Assembly: GCA_964036315.1 (NCBI GenBank)
Contig: OZ038509.1
Location: 28,485,968 to 28,549,967, forward strand
Direction: 5' to 3'
From: Acanthosepion esculentum
Lineage: Eukaryota > Mollusca > Cephalopoda > Sepiida > Sepiidae
DNA length: 64,000 bases
The translations under genes and the position numbers were made by a program. The notes below the pieces were generated by a model, which worked only from the letters and a program-made list of their open reading frames with translations, had not been told where the DNA came from and searched no databases. This document shows, in pieces, positions 24,201 through 36,033 of the stretch. Numbering within the stretch: the first letter of the stretch is position 1; each line of letters opens with the position of its first letter.

Positions 24201-27200
24201 TGTTGGATTTCATATGGTTGCTTCCTAATCCTTTGGATCATACTGAAAATATACATTTGCTGATTGTGGAACTTATTTCTTTTATTTTTGAACCAGCAAA
24301 TGGCATACACATTCACAATAAAATTTATTAATCTGTGGAGTTTGGTTGAAATATTTCATGGGTATGCACCCTGAGTCCATAAACACATCGGACTGATGCC
24401 TAAAGTTAACCACCTTGCCTGGTTTAATGGACCAATTTTCCATGATGCAAAACTAGAGTCCACCTTACCTCTAGAAATATCCACTGTATATTCATAAAGG
24501 TGTCTTTGGTCGCAACTAAAGGTATCTGCATTTTCAATTTTAAAAATAGAATCCAGAGGACTGCCAACAGCTGAAAATGATATTTGGGGTAAATTATGGT
24601 AATCATTTGCACGTAATGTACCCAGTGGACCATTGAAGGTGGCAGGGCTTTTTTGTGGTACCATCTACAAGTTTAAAAAGAGCACTAAACGGAAGTTTAT
24701 TTTGGTGCAAGGAGCAATCAATAGTGTGAAGATTTCTGTTAAGTTTTCTTTCTAGAGGTGCAGCAAATCCACCTTCACTGCCTGAATTGGTATTAGTGTT
24801 TGTCAACAAGGATAGCCTTGATAGTGCTCACACTGTGAATTCATGCAAAACATCAGCCACTTGCTTGGCAAGAACCACACCAGTAGCACCAATATTAGGA
24901 AGAACCCTGTGTGTCAGATATTCACTTTCATATGTCATCTTTGTGACAGTCAAGTGGCGTTCTGGTCTCTTGGTTTTTTTTCAGTCTTCTCTCCATTTTC
25001 CTCCACTATTTCCTTGTACATTAGTGTGTCTTTGTCAGTTCTCCCATCAACTCCAATACAAAGATTTTCCACCTTTTCATCATGCTGTTGATGGGCATTT
25101 GTTTTCACTTTAGCCTTTGCTCTATCAATTTTACATTTATCTATATAACTATCCTTTTATATTAATATTGGGGATAAGAAGGCCCATAGCCCTCAAATCC
25201 AAGAGCAATGCATTGGCAAGGCTGGTTCCAAGATTGGAAGATACATCACCCCTGATCAACTCATCAGCTTACCGTGGAATTTTGATAAGGCCATATCAAA
25301 ATTCCATGGTATGCTAGGCGCTTTGGGATGCTTTTTCTTGCCATTTTTATTAAAATATCTGACAAAGAAAATATATGTATTATCAGAAATTACACAAAAA
25401 TATTTTTCAAAATAAATTGGAAAATAAAGTTTGAAATGCATTATTAAATTAATAATATTTATTTACATAAAAGTAGAGTTAGTTCCGGGATTAGCTTGTA
25501 AACAGGCTTTTTAATAAAACACTAATTTTGAAAATATAAACAAATTACAATAATTATAAAAGTTGTATTTTTTTAAATAGTTAAGTATATTTTGATGAAA
25601 AATGAAATAGATATTTGTGCTAGTTAAAAGCGTAAACAGTAAACAAAAATAAAACGAACTTGCAAGAGGAGGTAATTACTACCAGTAAATACCCCAAAAA
25701 TATCCAGTAAAAAAGACGCTGTTCATAAGTAGTTATTTGTATTTTAAACTAAATATTTTAGTGTGTTTTGTTTTTTATTTTTAGTAATTTCATTTAATTT
25801 ATTAAGAGAATAGATAATAAACTCAAAAATATCCATTATTAAGCGTTATTTTCTTTTCTTTTTAAGACTCGGTTTTAATTTAACATACACATGTTTCCGG
25901 TGACACCGATATGATGATAAAAATTGCAATTTATTTTGTCTTTAAGTTCAATTCCTCAAATACAAAGTTTTGAAGAAAAATATATTTTTGTGGTTATTTT
26001 TGACGTTATTTTGCAACTTTCCTCAAGTTATTCTTTTTACAGTTCCAAAATCGACCTACCCTAATGTCTATAGCCTTTGTTGGATGATATTGCACAACTG
26101 ACATCAACGTTTTTCTTTAAATGGGACTTTGATAATCAAAGTTCAGTAAAAGAAACCTAATACTAAATAATATGAATATATCATTCCTGTATCCTTGAGA
26201 TGTTTGGGCAAATGGGTTCCTCTCTAAAGCATCACTCTTCAAAAGGCTCCAGAGTGTGCAGAAATGAGGAAACTTTGAATCTAACTTCTGTATACATATT
26301 TTAAAAAGAAAATGACTTAATGCAGCAAATGGCAAGCAATATCAGACACATTCCCAGAAAACAAAATTTATGAACATCAAGTGTCAGAGAGTAAAACACA
26401 AAACCACTAAAAAGGGTGAAGAGAAGAGACACCATTAACTAGAGTTTGTATTGGACATACAAGACTCGTGTACACTTAAGAGTTGAAGATGTACCTTGAT
26501 GCACCCATTGCAATCATAGATTGAAGATTAAGAACATTCTGATTGAATGTAAAAGCTATCAGCTTAAACATAGTAAATGCTACAATGTCACAAATATAAA
26601 AATATTGTTTAAAGATGTTGCCCCTGGTCAGAATATAGAGTTTGTAAAAGAAATAGCAATTTTTAAATTCCTTTAAAAATTGCTTATGTATGAGTATATA
26701 AGGACTGGTATAAACAGTTCCAATTGACAGATTAAACAATCTATTTAAAATGAATTATAGCTACCAAACTGAGCCCCCCCCCCCATTATTGGAAAAAGAA
26801 AAGTGTATGTGTAATATATGTATATATTGACATACCATTAAACGTAACCAAACCTAAGAAATGAGATCTAGATTTATGTGTCGGAGAGCAAAAGATCAAT
26901 GACGTGAGGCCATCAATACTCACCCCATAAGTATTAATTTAAGGTGTGCTTTTACAGCATGCCAATGCAAGCCTGCCAGCAGCTTAAAGAGCAGTCAAAT
27001 AATTAGTGTATGGCTGGACAACCCTTCCTCATCCATCCTTCAGCCCTGATCTGGTACCCTCACATTATAATCTGTTTGTTAAAGCACTCATGAAGTGAGT
27101 ACTCAGAGGAGAGCGGTTCTTCAATTATGGTGATGAGGTAAAAAGAGTTATACATGGTTAAAAAAAAGCAGCCAAACAGATTATATGAAGCAGGTTTATA

Positions 27201-30200
27201 TGCTGTAAATGAATGGTGAAAACAATTGATAAAAGACCTTTGAGCAGTAGATTTGGAATCCTCAGGCTTTTGTGTTCATTCTGTATTCTTTATTGGGCCT
27301 GGTCAGTACCTTGATGGGTGACTGCTTGGGAATACCATGTGCTGTAAGCTTGGATGTGCTGGTGGTGTAATGGATAATGGCTCAGAATTGTTAATCAGAG
27401 AGCCAAGTTCCAATTTCAGTTGGGTTCATTATATTCACTTGGGAAAGATATGTACCCACACCCCCACACCCCAGGTATAGGTTAATTAGTAAGACCTGTA
27501 TCACTAAATCATTATCTCCCAAAAAATTCTTACAATCTAAAAATATTTTCTTGCTTTAAATAATCTGCAAAGGGTTGATAAGCCATAAGAAACAGATCAA
27601 TCCATGCTTTGTGTGCTTCTATAGTAATTAAAGAACAACAGACAGTAATTTAGACAGAATTCTCATGAATTTTTATTTTTTTTATTTTTATTATTTTTTT
27701 ATTATTGCCGAGTCAGAAAAATGTTGATTTTAATCTTTATTATACATTTATAGGCTGTGGATAATCCAACCTATAGTGAGATTCGAGATGTTTGTCTGTC
27801 TGCTGGAATGACCCTTTTTGTTGAAGTAAGTATTTAAATATTTTTGAAAAGTTACTTTTATATCATGTTTTAAAATTGTATTATATATTGCATTCTGTAA
27901 AAGTATTTAAAGTTTAGAGTGGCAAAGATGATTAAATTTCTTTTTGTTTTAAAATGCATTTTTATAATAAATTCTATGAAGTTGAATTAAAAAATTATTT
28001 GCATTGAATTAAAACATTGCTTTTTGGTAATGTTTGGACATAGATCAATTTTATATAAAAAATAATTAAGTTTATTATCAAACAGAAATTACTTGGACTA
28101 TTGAACTCATTGTTTTTCTGTTACAAGGTTTCAACCAATCCATTCTACAGTCTATACAAGACATATGGAAAGAGCGGCTTCCATTTTATTTTTCTCTACA
28201 TATAAACCCATCTATATTTCTTTAAAAAAATACTGTGACTATGTTATGTGATAATACAGATGGTTGGAAAGTACTTTTCTTCATGCATCCTCCTTTTAAA
28301 TATCATGTCCCTTTAGATCATAGGTGATCAAGGCTTTCTACATCTTCCTTCAATATATATGGATTATCATGGCTTCTTGGAAAAGATAATGGTGTGGTTT
28401 CCTATTACCTTCTTCGTGATTTTGAATTCATTTTACTTTCTCTTACACTATCACCCAAAACTAGAGGACCCTGCTATTTAACTGATAGTTGGATTTTCAT
28501 GCTACCTACCACAAAATTAGTTCATCAAAGTCACTTGACGCAATCATGCATTATTTCATATACCACAATACCTTATTAATAGACTAGCTTTCATACCATA
28601 ATCACTGATGTCAAAGATTTTCAATAAAAAAATCTTCATTTTTGAGGTTCATCCTCCTATTCTTTATTTCAGAATTTATATAGGGCAGATAATTTCTGGC
28701 TGAGTGGAAGTTACTGTTTATATGTTTGAACTCCTCCTCAGAATCATTGCTGGTAACCTTTTTGACCTAATGTTGAAGGTAAATTAAAAAAACAAAAAAC
28801 TTTGGATGGTTTGAAGTAAAATTTAGGTTTAAACCCGTTTCTTTATGTCCTTATAATTTTCACTTCCTACTTCCTCTTATTACATTCATATCACACACCT
28901 TATTCAATACCTTTCTACCTTGACCGGCTCTTGTGTCTTGTACCAGGTGAACAATAGTTTTAAAAAAAAATGCTAATATTTCTGTTACAAGAATATTGAA
29001 AAAAATGCAATCTTATACTCTTTTCTAGTTCTTTAAAAAATCCATGTTGATATTATAAATTGGATGGGGTAAAGGTCGTGAAAATGGTCATAAAATGTTA
29101 AAACCAATGGAATAATACTGACTCCTCAAAGTGCAGAAGGAATTACTTGAAAGACACTTTATAGTTATGAGTCACTATTATTCCAAGAATTGTTTGTAGT
29201 ATAGGATTTCATTTGCTTTCAATAAAATAATGACTAATAGATCAGACAGCTCTCAAAAGTAACTACTTTGCATTCTTTTTCCTGTTCTCTGAACAAAATA
29301 ATATGAAATTTACCTAATGTGACCATCGTTTTTATAGCCACCATTTTATTAATTCAGGATATAACAGTTATGGCATAGTAAAACAAATCTGTTGGTGGTT
29401 AATACTAAATAAACATCCATTTAATTTGAAATGTAACTAATATATTTTTTCTGTAATTGAATGAGAATCTTTTGTCACATGAACTAGTTATTAATGGTAC
29501 ATTTTATTTTTTTTAAACGTTTTGTATTTTTTAAAATTTTTTTTTATTAATGTACTTTTTGAAACTATGAGTGCAAAACTAACAAGTGGACACTTTGTAT
29601 TTAACATTCAGTTCAAATAACATTTAATGGGTCTACAAAAAATATTTTCAGGCAAAATAAATTTTTCTGCATTGGTTGGTAAAGACTGGGAGGCCAATAT
29701 TTTTTGGAATTTTAAATAATAACACTGCATTAATCATTTGATGTTAATCTTTCAAATATTTTTTTACTAGTATTCCTTTCTTTCCCTTTACATTGGGATG
29801 TGTGGGTGGCATGAAATCAATGTCACTGTACCAGAATCTTTCTTGGTTCATTATTTTTATTTTTTTTTTATTGAAGATTAACACCTTTTGCTTTGAACAT
29901 ATAGACTAGCTGGGTAATAATACTAAAACTCTTGTAGAAATGCATGGACACATCAAAAACATATTTAGTCAAGATAGTAAGAAAGTGTCAGTAAAAACAT
30001 AAATTGTCTTAAAAAAAATGTTAATTTTCAAAATAAGTAAATTTTGCCAAGGCAATAAAAATGTATTCTCCGCTTAGCCTATTCCCTTCTTTCTCTTCCT
30101 TTTTTTTTTTGTGTAATAAAAAGCAAAATTTGTTAATTAAAAAACCCCAAAAAAACAAACTTTGTCATGATTCTCAAAAAATATAGTTTCTTGTGTTTTG

Positions 30201-33200
30201 GGATGATGGTAAAAAAGATAAAAAAAAAAAAATTAGTCTGTAGCCCTACAATGAAACTTTAGTTGGGACCCATTGAATTTTCCAGGGATTCAACAAAATC
30301 ACAACCTGTAGGTCCCAGGGACTCACTACATTAAAAAACTGTCAGCATCACTGATATATAATAGCATAAAATGTTTTTATTCTCAGGATGTCAAAGTTTT
30401 CATTATGGCTATTTTATGTATATAATAAATCACTTAGGGGAGATAAATATTCTCATCAAATAAGAAAAATATTGGTGCTATTGTTGATTTTGGTCTTGTA
30501 TGTGAGGTGGAGGCTGTCCAACCTACTTCCTAAAAGTCTGAGAAAACAAGATTTTTTAAAGATCTTTGTTAGATCAATAATTTTTCAGGATTCTCTTATA
30601 AATTATGTCTGAATTGTCTCCCTTGTATATTTGTTCAAAATAATTCAGAATTTAAAAAATAGTGAATCTAGTCAATTTCTTTCTATGAAAAACTGCTTGA
30701 ATTTGTTCCTTTTAGCCTCTGGTGAGTGACAATGTTTAAATATCAATTCTATTGTAAATTAATATGCAATATGTTATGAATAAATTTCTAATGGATCCTT
30801 GTATTGTTCTCTATTATAAAAAAAAAAACAATAAAAAACAAAACAAAAAACAACTGTGTAAAGGGGATTAAACTCCTTGGAAAGGATCCCTTTCCTGGTA
30901 AGGGAAGATGTAAGTGACAGGTGTTACCAGACAGTCATGACTGCATCAAACAAAAAATAATTCTTCGGACATGGAACAGTAAATCAATGTGGCCTGTTGT
31001 ATATAAAAAAAAAAAAAAAAATTAAAGCAGGAAATGAACACGTTAAATAATATTTTAGGTATGTGTGAAACAAGGTGGGTAAGCGATGGACATTTTGCCA
31101 GTTGAAAACACAGAAAGAAGAAACGAGAGAGGAGTAGAACTGATATTAGGCCAAGACATGAAGGAATGTGTTCTGGGATTCTGTCAGCTATCTGAAAGAA
31201 TTCATGTCCTTAAACTGAAAGGAAAATCTTTCTACATATCCATAGTTGTATATGCACCTACAGCACAAAGCACAGAAAAAGAAATTAAAAATTTTACTAT
31301 ATGCTAGACAGTCCCAAGGCTCAATGCAAATTGCTAGAAGTTACAATTGTTGTGAGAGACCTGAATACCAAAATAGGCAAGTTGAGATATTATGAGATAG
31401 CAAATTCGGACTAGAAACTTGTAATGAATGTGGAGAAAAATGGGTCCAATGATGTATGATCAGACAGTAGCAGGAGGGTTTGAGAAAGGTGTTGACTTGG
31501 TTTCACCTAAGACATGTATAGAGGAGAAATGCAAAACCAAATCAACTATATAACTATCAATAAGAGATTTAGGAATCCAGTTTTAAATTGCAAAGCATAT
31601 CCAAATGCTGACTGTAGGAGTGACCACATGAAAAGTTGTATGTGAAACTATGGAAAGTGGAGAGGGCCCAGGTGTCACCCAAATTGCCAAACTCCTGAAT
31701 GACAGGGATGTAAAGGAGAAATATATGGACAGTGTTAAATGCAGATGGTGTAAAGAGAAATGGACAATGAAAAGTGTGCAGGAATAGAAAGAATGAGTAT
31801 TACAGATAAAGCAGATGTACATAAAAACAAGAGAACTAATAGGACAAAAGACATGCTCATCAACAGGATACATGAAATCCAAAGATGGGACATGATAAAA
31901 AAAAAAAATACTTCATGATTTAATGAATACATTGGAGAAGTCTTCCACCATGAAAGAGAACAACCAACAATACACAAAAATATCAATGAACCAGAAATAT
32001 TGAAATCTGAAGTGGAATCAGCACTGGCCAAATTGAACAGAAAGAAAGCAGGACCAGACGATATTGTAATAGGCATGCTGGCAACCTTAGATGATTTTGG
32101 CATTGACAAGATTATAGACAAAAATGAAACAGTGGTGATATACTAGGCGTAAGTAGATCTATTTTCATCCTAATGTGACAAAACTTATCTAAATTCTGAT
32201 GAATAGTGTACAGCTGAATCTGACCATAAATAGGACAAGAACAATTTGTTAAAGACCCTGGAACAAGGAATATGATATTTATACTTGGAATAGAATCAAA
32301 AAGAGCAATATTCAACCTATGCAGTGAGGCAATTCTGAGAGAAATAGAAGTCATACCAGGATTCATTATTAACAGCCTCAATATTAACAACATAAGATAT
32401 ACAAATGACAGAGTATTGATAGCCATAGAAAGGAAACTACAAGAACTTGTACAGAAGGTAATGAAGGAAGGCAAGCAGAAAGGATTAAACTAAAATTACA
32501 AGAAGACAGAATGCATGATTTCTTTCAAAAGGAACAATCCAACATGCAAATTACAAATTGGTGTTAACAAAATAAAACAAGTGCAAAAATTTAAATATCT
32601 AGAAACTGTTTTAATAAAGGGCAGAAAGTGTGACACTGAAATCCAAAGATGCATTGGGATAGAGAAAGATATCTTCCAAATCGTAAGCAAAGTATTAAGA
32701 AACTGAAACATTTTGTTAGAAACAAGTGAACTGAAATGTTATGTAATATCAGTGCTCCTATTTGATTGTAAGTACTGGACACATTCCTTGCAGATGAAGA
32801 ATCGGCTTGGAGCAAAAATGTGGTTCTACAGAATGTTGAGCAACGACAAAGTTTTAGTGAAAAATGGAAAAGTATTCTCTTCCTGAAGAGACAGTTGGAA
32901 TTTCTAGTGCACATAATGAGGAATACTTACAAGACAGAAAGCAAGAAGGACAGAGGAAAACAATGCGTAGCTTATCTAGTGAGCTTGAATAAATGAATGT
33001 TGGAACAATGTTTAGGAGAGATAACAATAATACAAAATTTATTAAGAACTAGAAAGGAAATTGTTGAGAGCCATGATCATCAATGTCCTGAACAGACACA
33101 GCACAGAAGAATAATCTGTAAGAACATACCTTTATAATTCATTGTAAATGCCTGTTATCAGTTGTATTAAATTAGGTTATAAGTTCTTTTGCTTGGCCTT

Positions 33201-34610
33201 ATATAAATGTGGCAATATGTGAACATTAATTTAGTTTTTTTTGTATTTGTTGTAGAACAAAGTTTATCCTAGGGAATTAGATCACCGTGACAATAAAGCG
33301 ATGGGTCGTATTAGAATACAATTAAAAAATAATGATGGCACCCCCTTTATAGAAGAATTCAAAAGCCGTGAGTATTTATTATTGAAATTTTTACAATTAA
33401 ATGTATTGTGACATTTTCTTGCTTGAAGTTTTCTTTTACTGCTACCTTTGTTTCACAATTTTTTTATCTCTTAAAAATGAACATCTAACAAAAAAAAAAT
33501 ATTACAAAATTTAAGAATATACTGACCATAATAAATTAGTTCTTAAAGAACAGAATGTAGGAATCAATTGTACAAATAATAAGCAACATTATTTCAACTC
33601 AATTTTGTATAAATTTAAATTAAATACTTAAATTATCTAAAATTGCTTTTCATTATATATTTTTCTTTTTATCTTATTTTTGCATTTTATAAACATTCAG
33701 GACATGACAGTTTAGTTTATGAAATAAATGTAAGATTGATTTTCTTTCAACCATTAATTCTTTTTTCTTTCTATTTTGATCTACAATGTTTTAAAAAAGA
33801 TTCTTTCAAAAATAAATCAGTTATAAAAAATATACTTCTTATACAGAATTTTAGATAAAATGAAGTGTGTGAATCAGAATGATGACATTTTTATTCATAA
33901 CTGTTTTAACAATGAATTATTTTTTTCTGATCATAAGTAAAGCTTTCTTTAATAAGAGATAACTTGTGCAGTTATAGTTTCTTATAATAGTTTGATATTG
34001 CAGAAATTAGCAGTACAAATGAGCAATAGTAATCATATTAGATAAAAAAGAATGCAATACAACCTGTATTATATTTAATAAATGGTTTTAAATTTGTAAA
34101 ATTTAAAATTTAATTGAATTTTGCCTGTGAAGCAAATTGAAAATAAAAATTTTAGTACTACAATACTGCTTTAATAGAAATTGGAATTTTGCCAAAAACG
34201 GTTTGTGAGCTTTTTTTAAAAATTCTAGCTACAATAAGCCCAGCAACAATTTTCTTTCTCTTCCTGCTTTTCTTATTTTATCATTTTTTGCAAAATGATT
34301 TTTTAACTTTACCTTTAATTTTGAAATGATAAATAATTAATATCTTTTTATGCAACTGTCTGCTGTTTCATTGTGCATTGCACAATGACAAGAAGAATAA
34401 ATAAAGTGCTATATACTGGAACATATTGATTCTGTTGATGTGTGAATGAATATCTGAATTTGATCTCTTCTAGGTGATGATGTATACTTGTTCATAGCCC
34501 GCACAATTCCTAAGTTGAAGACTCGACAACAATCTCAGTCAGGCTCTCAGTCATCGAACCAACAACAAAGTGGCAAAGGAAACAGCAAGAAGGGCAAGAA
34601 GAGGCGATAA
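15515..34610 (+). CDS. SRP19: Signal recognition particle 19 kDa protein, five exons
   Basis: Coding exons are 15515-15615, 21099-21174, 27754-27825, 33256-33367 and 34474-34610, 498 nt in all including TAA, giving 165 residues (human SRP19 has 144). Every intron is GT-AG; phases are 2, 0, 0, 1. SRP19 is a cytosolic/nucleolar protein that binds helices 6 and 8 of SRP RNA and prepares the site for SRP54, so that ribosomes making secretory proteins can be targeted to the ER. The conserved core starts at WICVYPAYINSKKTIKEGRR (residues 35-54), then an A-V-D-N-P segment (60-64), an N-K-x-Y-x-R-E segment (84-90), a G-R-I-R-x-Q-L-K strand in exon 4, and IPKLKTR (132-138). The C-terminal tail is Gln/Ser-rich and ends in a Lys/Arg patch (GNSKKGKKRR), as in other animals. 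An alanine run (residues 5-12) is unlike the human N-terminus. The ATG at 15515 is in a good Kozak context and no upstream in-frame start is seen. The family call is from recall of the human sequence; exon joins are consistent in frame. Confidence 0.96.
16780..17277 (-). repeat. GGTACC-ended AT-rich element (copy 1, partial)
   Basis: On the minus strand it starts AGGTACCGACACGAGATCAC and shares AAAATGAGCAT, AAACTTGACGAAAACAAAAT, ATAATTGTTGGATTTTCATG and AACTTTC...CTATTCACAAATGAT with the + strand copy at 49475. The far end was not located. Confidence 0.55.
17825..17880. repeat. Imperfect inverted repeat at the GGTACC element end
   Basis: The arms AAATTTTCATAAGAAAGGTA and TACTTTTCTTATGAAATTT are separated by about 18 nt. 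Confidence 0.6.
17837..18542 (-). repeat. GGTACC-ended AT-rich element (copy 2)
   Basis: On the minus strand it starts AGGTACCTTCATGAGATCGC, followed by the shared AAACTTGACGAAAACAAAAT block. A GGTACC at about 17841 marks the probable other end (about 700 bp). Confidence 0.5.
18968..19029. repeat. Perfect 29-bp inverted repeat, 4-nt loop
   Basis: Arm 1 (18968-18996) begins GACCCAACCATCAGATTC and arm 2 (19001-19029) is its exact complement. The loop is TTGT. Confidence 0.95.
19138..19365. mobile_element. Two inverted Penelope-like element ends
   Basis: A minus-strand copy (about 19138-19240) and a plus-strand copy (about 19245-19365) of the terminal repeat meet head to head. Shared blocks are GAAATTCCAATCACCTGAAG, GTGAATATGGCAATAAA and AGATGAGGACAACAGTTC. 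The same block lies at the end of the GIY-YIG-bearing Penelope relic at 21850, which identifies the family. Confidence 0.6.
19440..20965 (-). mobile_element. Jockey/CR1-group LINE relic (reverse transcriptase to 3' end)
   Basis: Reading the minus strand: a linker YKGSDKIPVVLLKKLVPELF (about 20905-20845), then IALDISKAFDKVKHK (about 20550-20505) and SLLGPNLFLLYINDLPKNIL (about 20390-20325). These are RT blocks. The thumb is at 20112-19816 (MVGSLYCSRKYL, KPKMEYCCYIWAG), and the post-RT end is at about 19680-19450 (LRVPLVRNKFN, LSLEPDEQK). The YADD core falls in a disrupted stretch. It lies in SRP19 intron 1, antisense, and is inactive. Confidence 0.75.
21207..21266. repeat. (TG)n/(CA)n microsatellite in SRP19 intron 2
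   Basis: A TG tract is followed by TATACATACATA and a CA tract. Confidence 0.9.
21845..22565 (-). mobile_element. Penelope-like element relic with GIY-YIG endonuclease domain
   Basis: On the minus strand a frame from about 22471 reads CVYTIPCSCGNKDKGQTGHP then LKVRLQEHCKAIT. After a frameshift it reads GEIEKSGIAEHIWWEKGDHY (about 22365-22305). This is the GIY-YIG domain of Penelope-like retroelements, with the first motif as C-V-Y and the second (Y-I-G) damaged to D-K-G. Its 3' end (21940-21850) carries the terminal repeat also seen at 19.2 and 37.5 kb. It is in SRP19 intron 2, antisense. Only the C-terminal third remains. Confidence 0.75.
23482..25200 (-). pseudogene. Broken transposon protein of an uncharacterised, widespread family
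   Basis: In order on the minus strand: an acidic stretch with CIGVDGRTDKDTL (about 25055); KLNRNLHTIDCSLHQNKLPF and FKLVDGTT (24740-24650); a D-Q-R-H-L-Y-E segment followed by IGPLNQARWLTLG (about 24515-24390); RIRKQPYEIQQITLKNIQYN with a later R-E-E-A-I-K-R-I-L (24230-24070); and a C-terminal PSHSQGVEGAVKLTTEASHS (about 23752-23693). From memory, D-G-R-x-D, C-x-L-H-x-N-x-L-P, H/N-x-x-R-W-L-T and H-x-Q-x-V-E recur in that order in unannotated repeat-borne proteins of many invertebrates. Its chemistry is not known to me. Frameshifts and stops show it is dead here. Confidence 0.55.
25270..25311. repeat. 18-bp inverted repeat, 6-nt loop, inside the transposon
   Basis: TACCGTGGAATTTTGATA and TATCAAAATTCCATGGTA pair with one G-T; the loop is AGGCCA. 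Confidence 0.9.
26072..27290. other. SRP19 intron 2 sequence without recognised features
   Basis: AT-rich, with a C run at about 26776-26784. The GC-richer patch 26930-27130 may be an old repeat but has no diagnostic motif. Confidence 0.4.
27295..27445 (+). repeat. Chimeric SINE: 5S rRNA 3' half joined to a tRNA-like unit (copy 1)
   Basis: 27295-27351 matches the 3' half of 5S rRNA (GGGCCTGGTCAGTACC, GATGGGTGACTGCTTGGGAA, TACCATGTGCTGTAAGC). After GGATGTG it continues into CTGGTGGTGTAATGGATAAT, then AATTGTTAATCAGAGAGCC and AAGTTCCAATTTCAGT, which have the spacing of tRNA A and B boxes. The minus-strand copy at 54.8-55.0 kb has the same junction, so this is one repeat family. Confidence 0.7.
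27826..30945. other. SRP19 intron 3, 5' part, AT-rich without recognised features
   Basis: No coding similarity was recognised on either strand. Short open frames (28394-28579, 30388-30612) have no motif. Confidence 0.4.
30950..33115 (+). mobile_element. RTE-like LINE relic (endonuclease and reverse transcriptase)
   Basis: The endonuclease start RTWNSKSMW is at about 30967, and its core (ECVLGFCQLSERIHVLKLKG, YISIVVYAPTAQST) at 31165-31275. A large deletion removes its C-terminus. The RT linker (EVESALAKLNRKKAGPDDIV) is at about 32010-32070. The palm is at about 32385-32425 with INNIRYTNDRVLIA, where the catalytic A-D-D reads T-N-D. The C-terminal part continues at 32515-32990 (NKIKQVQKFKYLETVL, MWFYRMLS). 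The match is to endonuclease-RT proteins of RTE type, recalled from memory. It lies in SRP19 intron 3, sense, and is inactive. Confidence 0.72.
33368..34473. other. SRP19 intron 4
   Basis: 1.1 kb, AT-rich, no repeat or RNA gene recognised. A small palindrome CATTGTGCATTGCACAATG lies near 34370. Confidence 0.5.
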
Positions 34611-35999
34611 GAATTGTTGCATTTCTTTCAAATTCCCTTTTCTGCAGGAATATTGGGTGTACAGCTCAAAAATTGGATAACCTTAATTCATGCTCCTCCC
34701 TACCCCACCTCAGTCATTGATCTTAGACCATTAACTTCACTTTTATTCATTTTATCATTGCTTGTATATCCTAAGGGTTTGAATCCATTGCACTTTGAGA
34801 GGTCATTTAAAGTGCAAAATAAACAGTTTCTTTTTTCTTTTCTTCTTTCTTTTTCTTTTTTCTCCAGTAAAATTTATGATCTTATTTGATTTTCCTTGGA
34901 TTAGGTGCAGTTTAAAGAAAAGCATTTTGTTTTTAATATATGGTCTGTAAGATATAATGGGTTAAGCAAATGTTTGATGCTTGTCCATTTGGTAAATTCT
35001 ATGTGACATATCAGAAGTCTCTGTGGCTGTCTCAGAATGAGGACTGCGGAATGTTTTGAATTTTAATCTTTTCAATTTACTGAATGAAATTCAGAAAATA
35101 TGCAGATCAAAATGTAATAGGAAGACCATTATTAATTTTGCAAGTCAACAGTAGTTTATGCTTTTGACATCATATGTGAACAATTTAATGGATCCTGCCC
35201 TGCCTCATTATATTCGTGTAAACATCAAAATGTTAATGATCTCATTATACTATCTACTTGTTAAAATATTCAGTTTAATGAAAAGAAGGAAATAAAACTA
35301 ATTCTTCTCTTCATGTCCACTTCTAAAAGCTAATTACGAGGGAGTACTGAAAAGTTCTTGACCTGACACACTTCTCCAAATTTGACAAAATATCTTTGTT
35401 GGGATGAGAACCATTCAGTATCCCTTTGTATATCTTATGACCTGCCATTGATTATCTTTTTATTATATGTCATGTAAGGGTTTCACTTAGTGAAAAACTA
35501 ATAACAGATATGATTGATTGAGATAAACTTGAATAAGGTTTTTAGTTATGTTAAATGTTTATTATTAGAAAACTTAGTAATGCATACCAAAATTGTTTTT
35601 AAAAAACATTTATTATTTCTAAATTATAATAATTCTTCAAATTGTATTGGCATGTGATAATGGTTTTCCTATCATGCCTGACCATATGAGGGTAATGAGG
35701 ATTATCAATGTGGGGAATGAAACTGGTTTAAGTTTCTCTGGTTATAACACTCCAATAAAACATTTCTGTAACTTGGGATTAGTGATTTGGGAGAGAGATT
35801 GAAATTGTTGTTGAGATGAGGTTATTAATTATATAAATGTTTTGTTTTAAAGTGGGCAATTTGCAAAAAAAAAAATTACATGAACTCGTATTTCAAATAT
35901 ACTATTATTAAATCTTTTGACAACATTACTAATTTTTTCAAAGTTATAGGAAGCAAAACCAAAGTAAATTTGAAGCAAACTTGAACTTGAGAAGGACAA

Positions 36000-36033
<34 letters not shown>

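Larger units (their letters stand above)
23112..26062 (-). mobile_element. DNA transposon relic with 9-bp target duplication, unassigned superfamily
   Basis: AATGTCTAT occurs directly before (23103-23111) and after (26063-26071). The ends are inverted: left TTGGGTAGGTTGATTTTTCA, right end complement AGGGTAGGTCGATTTTGGA. Inside, the minus strand encodes pieces of one protein (see 23482-25200). It lies in SRP19 intron 2. Target duplications of 8-9 bp occur in hAT, P, Merlin, MULE and Zisupton groups; the protein does not let me choose among them. Confidence 0.75.

Noticed and set aside
34614..34889. 91-codon open frame after the SRP19 stop
   Set aside because: It lies within the SRP19 3' UTR, is pyrimidine-rich and shows no family motif.
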